Source: a filamentous cyanobacterium CCP3
Lineage (GTDB): Bacteria > Cyanobacteriota > Cyanobacteriia > Phormidesmidales > Phormidesmidaceae
Assembly: GCA_003022385.1 (NCBI GenBank)
Contig: PYGV01000007.1
Coordinates: forward strand, 1-57,720
DNA: 57,720 bases
Reading direction: 5' to 3'
Shown here: positions 47,510 to 55,805 of the stretch, in pieces
How the letters are laid out: every line of letters begins with the position of its first letter
Position numbering within the stretch: position 1 is the first letter of the stretch
Translations under genes and position numbers: made by a program
The notes under the pieces: generated by a model
Told to the model about the DNA's origin: nothing
The model's database searches: none
The model's input: only the letters and a program-made list of their open reading frames with translations

Positions 47510-49009
47510 ATGAACGCGATCAGCTGGTTTATGGGTACCCGTCGCAGCCTACGGCGCCGAATGATGCCCCTGCTGGCCCTGCTTGGGCTGTTGGGGGTGC
47601 TGCTGCTGGCCTGGCAGCCCTCAGCAAGCGCCCTTACGCCGCGCCACTACGATGAGCTAGAGTTTCCGCCTCTGCGCGACATCGAGATTCCGACCTATGA
47701 GCGCTACGAGTTGCCCAACGGCATGGTGGTGTATCTGCTCGAAGATCACGAGTTGCCCCTGGTTAGCGGTAGCGCTACCTTTCGCACTGGCAGCCGATTT
47801 GAGCCCGCTGACCAGGTTGGGCTAGCCAGCCTAACCGGCGAGGCCATGCGCCTGGGAGGTACCACCACGCTGGATGCCGATGCCCTTAACCAGGCTCTGG
47901 AGCAGCGGGCCGCTTCAATTGAAACCAGCATTGATACCAGTGAGGGCAGCGCCAGCTTTAGCGCTCTGAGTGAAGATGTCGCCGACGTCTTTGCCCTGTT
48001 TGCCGATGTGGTGCAGCGGCCTGCCTTTGCCCAGGACAAAATTGATCTGCTTAAGAGCCAGTACAGCGGCAGCATTGCCCGCCGCAACGACGACCCCGAC
48101 AGCATTACCAGCCGAGAGTTTCGCAAGCTGGTGTACGGAGCCAACAGCCCCTACGCCCGTACGATAGAGTACGCGACCCTAGCCGCCTTTAATCGACAGG
48201 ATATCGAGCAGTTTTACCAGGCTTCGATTCGTCCAGAGCAGACCATTTTAGGCATCGTAGGCGACTTCGACAGCGCTCAGATGAAGCAGTGGATTGCCGA
48301 CTACTTTGGCGACTGGCAGGGTATTGGAACCGCCTTGAATACGACGCTGCCACCTGTAGAGCAGGCCAGGGCCGGTGTCTTTAGGGTGGCGCAGCCCCAG
48401 CTGACCCAAAGCTACATTCAGCTGGGCCACCTGGGCGGGCAGCTCAACTACCCCGACCACGCGGCCCTAGCGGTGATGAACGAGGTGCTCAACGGCTTTA
48501 GCGGACGGTTATTTAACGAGGTGCGATCGCGTCAGGGGTTGGCCTACTCGGTTTACGCCTTTTGGGCCCCCCGCTACGACCACCCAGGGCTATTCATTGG
48601 CGGTGGTCAGACTCGATCTGAGGCCACTGTGCCCTTTATTCAGTCGACGATGGCCGAAATTAACCGCATTCGCACCACCCCGATTAGTGACCAGGAGCTG
48701 ACGCAGGCGCAAGATGCCGTACTGAACAGCTTTGTGTTCAACTTCCAAAGCCCCGACCAAACTCTGGCCCGGCTGATTCGCTACGAGTACTACGACTACC
48801 CCCAAGACTTTGTATTTCAATTTCAGGATCAGGTGCGCGAGACAACCGTAGCCCAAATACAGGCCGCCGCGCAGACGCATTTGAACCCAGAGCAGATGGT
48901 GATCTTGGTGGTTGGTAACCCAGCTGAAATTCAGCCCGGCCTCGATGCCCTGGCTCCCAATACCGCCGTTACGCCTATCGATATCGCCATTCCTCAGCCG
49001 GGGGCTTAG
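47510..49009 (+). CDS. M16 family peptidase, non-catalytic partner subunit
   Basis: A 499-aa protein from ATG 47510; an in-frame ATG at 47429 is possible but would put 27 polar residues before the signal helix (MPLLALLGLLGVLLLAW). The M16 fold is clear (ERYELPNGMVVYLLEDHELPLVSG, QTILGIVGDFD). The HxxEH position reads GLASLTGEAM, so zinc and catalytic residues are missing. The C-terminal R/Y motif (RSRQGLAYSVYAFW, about residues 339-350) used by partner subunits for substrate binding is present. It probably forms a heterodimer with the preceding gene's product in the periplasm. Confidence 0.92.
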   Translation: MNAISWFMGTRRSLRRRMMPLLALLGLLGVLLLAWQPSASALTPRHYDELEFPPLRDIEIPTYERYELPNGMVVYLLEDHELPLVSGSATFRTGSRFEPADQVGLASLTGEAMRLGGTTTLDADALNQALEQRAASIETSIDTSEGSASFSALSEDVADVFALFADVVQRPAFAQDKIDLLKSQYSGSIARRNDDPDSITSREFRKLVYGANSPYARTIEYATLAAFNRQDIEQFYQASIRPEQTILGIVGDFDSAQMKQWIADYFGDWQGIGTALNTTLPPVEQARAGVFRVAQPQLTQSYIQLGHLGGQLNYPDHAALAVMNEVLNGFSGRLFNEVRSRQGLAYSVYAFWAPRYDHPGLFIGGGQTRSEATVPFIQSTMAEINRIRTTPISDQELTQAQDAVLNSFVFNFQSPDQTLARLIRYEYYDYPQDFVFQFQDQVRETTVAQIQAAAQTHLNPEQMVILVVGNPAEIQPGLDALAPNTAVTPIDIAIPQPGA

Positions 49010-51471
49010 GGCGCGTCATCAGCGCCGCCAGTGTCGGCATTGCTAGAGGAAATCTCTCCAGCGGTGGCAAACCAGTCGCCGGGCAGCATACGAGTAGGGT
49101 CGTCGGACGCCTCGGGGTCGTCCATATTGTCGGTGGCAACGCTGTCGATGCGCACGCCGTAGTGGGGAGCGCCCAGCTCGTTGTCACGGCTGGGGACGGT
49201 GCCTTCGGGATGAGGCTGCGATCGCACCACCACCTCAATCCGAGTCAAATCAGCCAGCACCTCCTCTGCCCGCTGATAGCGATCGGTAAAGTCGTAGAGC
49301 ACTAGACGCGTCACAATATCGCCAAACTCTGGATCGAGGTTAGGAGCCTCATGGCGCCAGATCAACTCGCCGTTGACGTCGCGGCGAATCGCATAGGCCG
49401 GAATGCCGGTTAGCGCCTCAACGGCCGTGATGCCTAAAGCGTAGAGATCGCTGCCAAACTTGGGCAGCCCCGCCGACTGCTCGCTGGGCATATAGCCCTG
49501 CGTACCCACGCCAATCGTGGAGGTAGAGGTGAGGTTGACTCCGGTATCGGCCAGTTTATTAGAAATGAGTTTTACGGCCCCAAAGTCGATTAGCACCAGC
49601 TGCCCATCGGCCTGCCGTCGAATGATGTTGGAGGGCTTGATATCGCGGTGAATGACGCCCTGGTTGTGGACAAAGGCAATCACCGGCAGCAGCCCCAGCA
49701 GCAGGTCGAGCACATAGGCCTGAGGCATGGGGCGGCGGGAGGCCAGCTCATCCTTGAGCAGGCGGCCCTCGACCATTTCTTCAACCAGGTAAAACGAATT
49801 TTGAGCCTCAAAATAGGCCAAAAGTCGAGGAATTTGGGAATGATGGCCCAGTTTCTCCAGAGTTTCGGCCTCCCCCTGAAAAAAACGCCTGCCCAGGCGG
49901 TGCGCCCTGGGGTCATTGCTGATAATGCGCAGCTGCTTGACAACGCAAATGGGCGAGCCGGGCCGCTGGGTATCTTCAGCCACATAGGTTTCGCCAAAGC
50001 CCCCTGACCCCAGCAGCCGCACAATGCGGTAGCGGTTGGCCAGCAGCAGGCCAATCACCTCCGCCTCCCGCAGCTTCAGCAGGTCTTGCAGGTCGTCCTG
50101 CTGACTGATGATCTCCTGCACGATGGGCGAGGTGACATACTGCTCCAGGGTTTGGCGCAGCCGCTGCTTGCGCAACTGCTCAGTGACAATATCGGCCACA
50201 ATGTAGGTGCTGCCCAGCACCATCAGTCCGGCTATGGGTGCCCCGGTCGGCAGCAGCACTCCAGCCCCGGCGAACGCGCCATAGCTGAGCCAAAACCAAC
50301 CGCCATTGGCCGCGGCTGTCCAGCCCAAACGAGCAATTGGGCGATTAAAGCGGCGCAGTAGCAGCACAAACCCGGTGCCGCCGACCAGCACCAGCAGCCC
50401 CCGCAGCCAGGGATGAGGAACACCCAGGCGCAGGGCCTTGCCGTCGCGCAGGTTAGCAATATCGGTGGCTAAAATTTCGACCCCGGCCATCGCCTCGCGG
50501 TGCAGCAGAGTTTCTGAAAAAGGAGCCTGGTGAAAGTCTTGAGTAGACTTGGCGGTGCCCCCAATCAGCACAATTTTGTCTTTGAAGTAGCGGCCATTGT
50601 TGAGGTATTCGGCCCAGGGATCGGGGTCAAGTACGTACCAGAAAGGCATGTGGCTAAAGCTGCGCGATGGCCCATAAAAGTCTAAAAAGTCTCCTCGGTA
50701 GGAGGGAGGGTCAATTCCAGCCGCAGACAACGTGGCCTCGGCAAAGGATTGAGTAGCGGCGACCTCGCTGTCGAGGCTGCTGGCGCTGTCGAGATCAGCC
50801 TGAGTGAGCCCTAAAGCATTGAGGTAGGCGCGCCCATGGCGATGGATGCGGCCATCGGGCTCGATCGGAAAATTGATGTTGCCGGTGTGTACATCGGTGT
50901 CGAGGAATGGCGGAAAGGGCTGGGTTGGGCGCACTAAGTCTCCCTGGCGCATTCCAGCGTTGTCAATGGTGATGGCTAACACCACGCGATCGCCATAGCG
51001 AGCCAGCACATCGGCCAGGGCCTGATCGTCCGCTGGGCCATAGCTGCTCTGCGAAAACATCAGTATGTCCAGCGCTACCGCCTTGGCCCCGGCCTCTAAC
51101 AACCGCTCGATCGCGATCGCATAGGCCTGGCGCTGCCACGGGGTGCCCGCTAGGGGAGCCAGATGGCTGTACTGCTCAGGGTCAGTGCGGTAGTATTCGG
51201 CCTGCCCAAACGATTCATCATCCATCGCCAGAATCACAATGTCGTTGGGGGTCACAGCCGGACCGCGAATTTCAAAGAAGAGGGTTTGCAGACGTCGCTC
51301 TAGCAGCTGCGTTGGCAGCGAGTCGGTAGCTACATGGGCTGCCACAAAGCTCAGCCACAGCCCAGCCAGCGACAGCTTGACCCAGTCTCGCTTAATCTGC
51401 CGCTGCACCCAGCCCTTGACCCGATAGGTGGTAGAGAGGGTAGCGGTCTTGGTTTTAGAAGACGAGAGCAT
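49006..51471 (-). CDS. CHASE2-domain serine/threonine protein kinase
   Basis: An 821-aa membrane receptor kinase. An N-terminal helix (LSLAGLWLSFVAAHVA) is followed by an extracytoplasmic CHASE2 sensor (IVILAMDDESF, KAVALDILMFS, YFKDKIVLIGGTA), then about three membrane helices near residues 370-445. The C-terminal kinase has the glycine loop GSGGFGETYVAE, VVKQL with the catalytic Lys, HRDIKPSN and DFGAVK, so it should be active. The acidic tail lacks a named domain. Start chosen at ATG 51471; the frame opens at TTG 51495. Its stop overlaps the 3' end of the M16 partner gene by 4 bp on the opposite strand. The ligand is unknown. Confidence 0.94.
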   Translation of the reverse strand: MLSSSKTKTATLSTTYRVKGWVQRQIKRDWVKLSLAGLWLSFVAAHVATDSLPTQLLERRLQTLFFEIRGPAVTPNDIVILAMDDESFGQAEYYRTDPEQYSHLAPLAGTPWQRQAYAIAIERLLEAGAKAVALDILMFSQSSYGPADDQALADVLARYGDRVVLAITIDNAGMRQGDLVRPTQPFPPFLDTDVHTGNINFPIEPDGRIHRHGRAYLNALGLTQADLDSASSLDSEVAATQSFAEATLSAAGIDPPSYRGDFLDFYGPSRSFSHMPFWYVLDPDPWAEYLNNGRYFKDKIVLIGGTAKSTQDFHQAPFSETLLHREAMAGVEILATDIANLRDGKALRLGVPHPWLRGLLVLVGGTGFVLLLRRFNRPIARLGWTAAANGGWFWLSYGAFAGAGVLLPTGAPIAGLMVLGSTYIVADIVTEQLRKQRLRQTLEQYVTSPIVQEIISQQDDLQDLLKLREAEVIGLLLANRYRIVRLLGSGGFGETYVAEDTQRPGSPICVVKQLRIISNDPRAHRLGRRFFQGEAETLEKLGHHSQIPRLLAYFEAQNSFYLVEEMVEGRLLKDELASRRPMPQAYVLDLLLGLLPVIAFVHNQGVIHRDIKPSNIIRRQADGQLVLIDFGAVKLISNKLADTGVNLTSTSTIGVGTQGYMPSEQSAGLPKFGSDLYALGITAVEALTGIPAYAIRRDVNGELIWRHEAPNLDPEFGDIVTRLVLYDFTDRYQRAEEVLADLTRIEVVVRSQPHPEGTVPSRDNELGAPHYGVRIDSVATDNMDDPEASDDPTRMLPGDWFATAGEISSSNADTGGADDAP

Positions 51472-51572
51472 GGGCAAGGGGGCGGCGGGGGGCAACCCCT
51501 AGCTTAATCACCAAACCGCTGCGCTGGGGAACGAGTTTACAGAATCTTAGCTACAGGCGGCGATCGCCAGCG

Positions 51573-51734
51573 CTACTGCCCCTGCCCAAATACCGCCTGC
51601 AACCGCAGCGCCAAAAAATGCAGCAGCCCCGGCGACAGCTGAGGATGAGGCGCGGTGTCGGCAATAATCAGCGTGGCCAGCAGAGCTAGCAACAGACGGT
51701 TCCACTTAAGATCTCGGTAAACGCGAGTGGCCAT
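51573..51734 (-). CDS. Possible 53-aa single-pass membrane protein
   Basis: ATG at 51732-51734. It encodes MATRVYRDLKWNRLL, a hydrophobic helix (LLLALLATLIIAD) and a short LLHFLALRLQAVFGQ amphipathic end, with codon use like neighbouring genes. It begins 4 bases after the stop of the ester-cyclase remnant and could have been its downstream partner. No clear ribosome-binding site. I cannot name a family. Confidence 0.45.
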   Translation of the reverse strand: MATRVYRDLKWNRLLLALLATLIIADTAPHPQLSPGLLHFLALRLQAVFGQGQ

Positions 51735-51737
51735 AGG

Positions 51738-51885
51738 TCATATCCAAGTATTGAGGGGGGCAGGCAGCCCCGCCAGGTGGGCCACAAAATCTGGGGCGAG
51801 CAGATCGATGGCCTTTGACGATCGCGCGATCGTCAAAGGCTTGGTAAACCTGAAGCGCCAGGTCTTGAGGTTTTGTCGTCAGCAT
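51738..51885 (-). pseudogene. Frameshifted, truncated SnoaL-like ester cyclase remnant
   Basis: From ATG 51883-51885 the frame reads MLTTKPQDLALQVYQAFDDR, then AIVKG. In the next frame the text continues AIDLLAPDFVAHLAG, then LPAPLNTWI and a TGA at 51738-51740. Joined, this is the first ~47 residues of a SnoaL-like polyketide-cyclase/ester-cyclase protein (YQAFDDR...LLAPDFVAH is the family's opening helix and strand). A net +1 (or -2) frameshift falls at the end of a perfect 30-bp palindrome, and the remaining ~80 residues of the domain are absent. It is divergent from the TetR gene, the usual position for a regulated target. Confidence 0.6.
51811..51840. repeat. Perfect 30-bp palindrome at the frameshift
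   Basis: Each 15-base arm begins GCCTTTGACGATCGC and meets its exact complement with no spacer; the centre GATCGCGCGATC resembles overlapping HIP1 octamers. No T-run follows on either strand, so it is not a terminator. It overlaps codons for AFDDRAIVKG of the ester-cyclase remnant. Confidence 0.9.
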
Positions 51886-51920
51886 GGCCTAACCTGCTGT
51901 AGACTACTGAAAGCAATAAA

Positions 51921-51940
51921 ACCAAACTAAACGGTTTGGT
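51921..51940. promoter_or_regulatory. Putative TetR operator
   Basis: Inverted repeat ACCAAAC - 6 bases - GTTTGGT with perfect arms, midway between the divergent TetR gene and the ester-cyclase remnant. Its right arm overlaps the -35 of the plus-strand promoter, as expected for autorepression. Binding is inferred from position and symmetry. Confidence 0.55.
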
Positions 51941-51965
51941 AAAATTCGTCAATGGCCGCTAAAAT
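51936..51965 (+). promoter_or_regulatory. Putative promoter of the TetR gene
   Basis: TTGGTA (51936-51941), an 18-bp spacer and TAAAAT (51960-51965), a good sigma-70-type match. The -35 sits in the operator arm; the predicted start (about 51972) falls in the palindrome at 51970-51983, leaving a leader of about 150 bases. Confidence 0.5.
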
Positions 51966-51969
51966 GAAG

Positions 51970-51983
51970 GTATAGCGCTATAC
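51970..51983. promoter_or_regulatory. 14-bp perfect palindrome at the predicted transcription start
   Basis: GTATAGCGCTATAC, flanked by GAAG and ACTTC, which extend the symmetry with one bulged base. It could be a second operator or a 5'-end hairpin of the TetR mRNA. Confidence 0.4.
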
Positions 51984-52120
51984 ACTTCTGCTTTGGTGGC
52001 TGAGGCATGCTCCAGGATGAGCGATCGCCTGGGTTAGGTAAACGACAGCACCCCAGACTACTGTGGCGCTGAGTAGTCGAGTGCTATACATGAGTCAATT
52101 GGTTAGGAAGGTATCAACGC

Positions 52121-52723
52121 GTGGTTCAAAGTCCATCAGTGCTCAATGACAAAGCTGTGCAGATTTTGCAGGGAGCGATGCAAGAGTTTCTGCAAAATGG
52201 CTATGCCGGCACCAGCATGGACAAAGTGGCCTCCACAGCTGGGGTCTCTAAACCCACGGTCTACAACTATTTCAAGGATAAGGAGGGGCTGTTTCGATCG
52301 CTGATTCAGTACGTGGCCCAATCGCGCTGCCAGCAGGTGATGGGCGACGGCAACCTGGAAGGCCGCCCCGAAGTCGTGATTCGACGGTTGGTGACCAATG
52401 CCATTGAGAGCGAGCTGCACGACCTGGACTACCAAAACTTTGTGCGGCTGGTGGCGGGCGAATCGGGGCGGTTTCCGCAGCTGGCGCAGGCCTTTGTCGA
52501 ATACCTGACCAAGCCAGCCGCTGACCAGCTGACCGCCTACCTGAAAAGCTGCCCAGACCTCGACCTGCCCGACCCGGAAGCCACGGCGCGGGTGATCCTG
52601 GGGGCGACGGTCTTCTTCATCATGACCCAGTGCGTGATGCACGGCGAGCACATCATGCCCATGGAGCCAAAGCGCCTGGTCGATAGCCTGGTGGATCTGG
52701 TAATGCGATCGCAGGCGGCCTAG
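52121..52723 (+). CDS. TetR/AcrR family transcriptional regulator
   Basis: A 200-aa regulator. The N-terminal TetR DNA-binding domain has the standard helix-turn-helix (TSMDKVASTAGVSKPTVYNYFKDKEGLFRSLI, residues about 26-58). The C-terminal ligand/dimer domain (about 75-195) resembles the AcrR/AefR-type core. GTG start at 52121 with AGGAAGG about 8 bases upstream. It is divergent from a decayed ester-cyclase gene and has an operator-like repeat in its own promoter, so autoregulation is likely. The inducer is unknown. Confidence 0.93.
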   Translation: MVQSPSVLNDKAVQILQGAMQEFLQNGYAGTSMDKVASTAGVSKPTVYNYFKDKEGLFRSLIQYVAQSRCQQVMGDGNLEGRPEVVIRRLVTNAIESELHDLDYQNFVRLVAGESGRFPQLAQAFVEYLTKPAADQLTAYLKSCPDLDLPDPEATARVILGATVFFIMTQCVMHGEHIMPMEPKRLVDSLVDLVMRSQAA

Positions 52724-52782
52724 GGGCGCTTGATTTCCTACCAATTTGACTAGTGGGCAGTGCCCACCCTTGTATCTTAAAA

Positions 52783-53826
52783 CTAGGCTTCAGCCAGTAA
52801 CTCGGGCAGCTCTATTGCCTCGCCCTCGGGGCCTTCGAGCACAAACCCGGCGTCGCGAATCATGGCGTAGTCGGCCTGAGCGGCCTGACCGGGAGTGGTG
52901 AGGTAGTCGCCCACAAAAATTGAGTTGGCGGCATACAGCCCTAGAGGTTGAAGCTGCCGCAGCTGCACTTCTCGCCCCCCGGCAATGCGAATTTCTTGGG
53001 CGGGCAGCAGCAGACGATACAGGCACAAAATGCGCAAACACTGGCGCGGGTTGAGATCCTGCTTGCCTGCTAGGGGCGTTCCAGGAATGGGAATCAAAAA
53101 GTTCAGAGGTACACTAGTCACCTGCAGCCGTTGCAGCGCCAAAGCCATATCGATAATGTCGTCGTCGCTTTCGCCCAGGCCAAAGATGCCGCCCGAGCAG
53201 GTGGTCATTCCGGCAGACTGGACAGCTTCAATCGTAGCGATGCGATCGCCAAAGGTGTGGGTGGTGCAGATCTCGCCGTAGTTGTTTTCGCCCGTGTTGA
53301 GGTTGTGGTTGACCCGGTCTACCCCGGCTGCTGCCAGCTGCTGAGTCTGCGCCTCGTCGAGCAGGCCCAGGCAGGCGCAGATTTTCATCGGGTAGCGAGC
53401 TTTGACCTGGCGCACGGCATCGAGCACGTCGCCAAAGACGCGATCGGAAGGCGATCGCCCCGAGATCACCATACAAAACGTACCGGCCTTAAGGCTGTTG
53501 GCCCGCTCCGCCGCCGCCAAAATTTTTTCCTGGGCCATGAACGGGTATTTCTCAATCTCAGCGGTAGAAATCTTCGACTGTGAGCAGTAGTGGCAGTCTT
53601 CGGGGCACAGCCCGCTCTGGGCATTGAGCAAAAAGTGTAGCCGCACCCGGTTACCCCAGTAGTGCCGCCGCACCCGGTAGGCTGCTGCCAGCTGATCGAG
53701 CAGTTCGGTGTCGGGGGCCGCCAGCACGGTCTGAGCCTGCGATCGGCTGAGCACCTCCCCCGCTAAAGCCTGATCTGCCAGAGCTTGCCAATCGACACGG
53801 GACGGAGCAATAGGAGTGGCAGTCAT
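52783..53826 (-). CDS. bioB: Biotin synthase
   Basis: A 347-aa radical SAM enzyme that inserts sulfur into dethiobiotin, the last step of biotin synthesis. The [4Fe-4S] motif CxxxCxxC is CPEDCHYC (Cys74, Cys78, Cys81). Other BioB blocks present: [58 protein letters not shown] and IRIAGGRE with the conserved Arg near the [2Fe-2S] site. Normal length, ATG start. Its 3' end converges with the TetR gene; a short GTGGGC/GCCCAC hairpin (52753-52767) lies between. Confidence 0.97.
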   Translation of the reverse strand: MTATPIAPSRVDWQALADQALAGEVLSRSQAQTVLAAPDTELLDQLAAAYRVRRHYWGNRVRLHFLLNAQSGLCPEDCHYCSQSKISTAEIEKYPFMAQEKILAAAERANSLKAGTFCMVISGRSPSDRVFGDVLDAVRQVKARYPMKICACLGLLDEAQTQQLAAAGVDRVNHNLNTGENNYGEICTTHTFGDRIATIEAVQSAGMTTCSGGIFGLGESDDDIIDMALALQRLQVTSVPLNFLIPIPGTPLAGKQDLNPRQCLRILCLYRLLLPAQEIRIAGGREVQLRQLQPLGLYAANSIFVGDYLTTPGQAAQADYAMIRDAGFVLEGPEGEAIELPELLAEA

Positions 53827-54159
53827 AGCGGTGGAATCGGTAGGTTCAAGGTGATCAAGGTTTCTATTGTCTCAGATTAGCTCCCTCTGAGAGATTGATT
53901 CTAAAGGCTCAATCCGTTCTTGCTGGATGAGAAGCAAGGGTGATGGCCCCAAAGGGCCGGTCTTTGACCATCGCAAAAACCGCTTGCTAAACTCTAATGA
54001 AGTTTGGCAAGCGGCTTGAGTGGTTTGGAATAGTCGGTGGTGGCGTTACAGCGGATAGAGACAATCAAGCCGAACACCTCATGTCATAGTGTCTTGATTC
54101 CGCATTTTATAGCTTAATCAGGGTCAGTTGTGATTTAAATTGCTTCGAGACACTCTAGC
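53827..54159. other. Intergenic region between the DUF4330 gene and bioB
   Basis: About 330 bp on the minus-strand reading path. It contains a terminator at 53975-54014 that separates the two genes; the bioB promoter should lie between that and 53826. No small gene seen. Confidence 0.5.
53975..54014 (-). terminator. Rho-independent terminator of the DUF4330 gene
   Basis: Minus-strand stem CCGCTTGCCAAACT / AGTTTAGCAAGCGG (14 bp, one wobble pair) with a 7-base loop, followed by TTTTT. It is downstream of the DUF4330 gene and upstream of bioB. Confidence 0.82.
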
Positions 54160-54696
54160 CTAGCTCTCTTCGAGCACCCGCACATCGACGGCGCTGGTGT
54201 TGAAGTTGTAGAGGTCACCGTCTAGCTCAATTTGGGTGCCCACTTTGACTTTGCTGTTGCCAAATACTGGGCCCGTGCTGGTAATTTGAGCGTCATCCTC
54301 AAGGGTAATCAGCATATCGAGGGTGTAGTTCAGCTCCGGGCGCGGGTCAGGCAGCGCGACTACCGTGCCGTCGGGCTGGGGCACCGCCGTACTGCGAGGC
54401 AGCAGGCGCGCGTCTTTGATTTTGACCTGGCCATAGGGCTGGTTGCGAATGATGATGTTAGTGGTTTCTGAGTTTTTGATGGTCTCAAACAGACGCTCGG
54501 GGTCAGAGGAGGTAAGCCCTCGCACCATAACGTCCACTTCGACTGGCTTGGTGGTTGCCCCTACCTGCGCCACCGACCCTGAGGTGCCGGGGTAGAGAAA
54601 AATGCCAAACAGCACCATCAAAATAATCAGCGCCGCCGCCAGGTCCAAAATGCTGACTTTGCCGAATAGGCGACCTTTAGCGTCAAGTAGGGTCAT
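54160..54696 (-). CDS. DUF4330 domain protein
   Basis: A 178-aa protein. The N-terminus MTLLDAKGRLFGKVSILDLAAALIIL is the characteristic DUF4330 opening, leading into a single membrane helix (about residues 16-36). A periplasmic-looking beta-rich part follows (PVEVDVMVRGLTSSDPERLFETIK, VKVGTQIELDGDLYNFNTSAVDVRVLE). The function of DUF4330 is not known to me. Divergent from the M48 protease gene; ended by the terminator at 53975-54014. Confidence 0.9.
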   Translation of the reverse strand: MTLLDAKGRLFGKVSILDLAAALIILMVLFGIFLYPGTSGSVAQVGATTKPVEVDVMVRGLTSSDPERLFETIKNSETTNIIIRNQPYGQVKIKDARLLPRSTAVPQPDGTVVALPDPRPELNYTLDMLITLEDDAQITSTGPVFGNSKVKVGTQIELDGDLYNFNTSAVDVRVLEES

Positions 54697-54951
54697 AGCT
54701 GAGGTGCCCTCAATAGAGGGAGAAGATAGGTATGTTTAGAACAGCGGAATGATCGATACCATTGAAGCACAGGCGGGCTCTTTTGCGGCAGCTGCCAGCG
54801 ATCGCTTCAGGCGCGGCAGACCAGATCTAGGTGAAATCCGCCCTGGGCAACGGGGCCAAATTTATTATTGGCCACTGTCTGTGGCGACTGTTAGGCCGGG
54901 CAGGGCAAGATGGAAAGAGTCATGACCCTCAGCAGCACGTGAGGCGCTTCT

Positions 54952-55800
54952 ATGCTCTCTCCTCTCACCTATCTAAAAAAGAATTCTTTTTTGCGCCGTG
55001 GTTTGTACGGCCTGATGGCGACCCTGATGGCAATTACCATTGGTCTCGCCACGCCTACCCCTTCCCATGCTGGCCTGTTTGACCTGATTTTTCAGGGCAT
55101 TCGCTATGTTCAGCTGGGCAACATGTCTGAGCAGGATGAAGTTAACCTGGGCACCCAGATTGACCGTCAGCTCAAGGCCCAGGGAGTGCGAATTTACAAC
55201 CGCAACTCCAGCATCAATGCCTATGTCAACGAAATTGGCCAGCGGCTGGCAGCGAATAGCGATCGCCCCAACCTGCCCTACACCTTTCAGGTGGTAGACG
55301 ACGACAGCGTTAACGCCTTTGCCACCACTGGCGGCTTTGTTTACATCCAAACCGGGCTGATCAAAGAGGCCGCCAACGAGGCCGAACTGGCCGGGGTAAT
55401 GGCCCACGAGATTGGTCACATTACCGGACGGCACGCCATTAATCAAATGCGGCAGCAGGCCCTGGCCAGCGGCGTTGCCGGTGCCCTTGAGGTGCGGCAA
55501 GATGCTCTGGTGAACATCGGTGTGCAGCTGGCCCTGCAGCTACCCAACAGCCGCGAAGCCGAGTACGACGCCGATCGCCGCGGGTTTAACAACCTGGGCC
55601 GGGCGGGCTACGACACTCGCGGGTTTATCAGCTTTATGCAAAAGCTGGAAGGGGGCAGATCCGCCGAATTTCTCAGCACCCACCCCAACCCCGGCAACCG
55701 GGTCAGCAACCTACAAAGCATGAACAGCGCAGGCACCTACGCCAATAACGGGGTGGGTACCGACACCAACGCCTACAAAAACCGTATTCGAGGTCTGTAG
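54952..55800 (+). CDS. M48 family zinc metalloprotease
   Basis: A 282-aa exported protease. A signal peptide (LMATLMAITIGLATPTPSHA) is followed by the M48 domain with HEIGH (His152, Glu153, His156) and the third zinc-ligand segment SREAEYDADRRG (Glu204), both intact. The upstream FATTGGFVYIQTGLI strand is typical of BepA/YfgC/Oma1-like members. It probably degrades or repairs misfolded envelope proteins. The C-terminus includes LSTHPNPGNRVSNLQ, common in this group. No TPR tail. It converges with coaX (5-bp gap); its terminator lies inside coaX. Confidence 0.94.
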   Translation: MLSPLTYLKKNSFLRRGLYGLMATLMAITIGLATPTPSHAGLFDLIFQGIRYVQLGNMSEQDEVNLGTQIDRQLKAQGVRIYNRNSSINAYVNEIGQRLAANSDRPNLPYTFQVVDDDSVNAFATTGGFVYIQTGLIKEAANEAELAGVMAHEIGHITGRHAINQMRQQALASGVAGALEVRQDALVNIGVQLALQLPNSREAEYDADRRGFNNLGRAGYDTRGFISFMQKLEGGRSAEFLSTHPNPGNRVSNLQSMNSAGTYANNGVGTDTNAYKNRIRGL

Positions 55801-55805
55801 CGACT

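Noticed and set aside
51727-51930. A 67-codon plus-strand frame upstream of the TetR gene
   Set aside because: It is antisense to the ester-cyclase remnant, which has family-like sequence, and it runs through the operator region.
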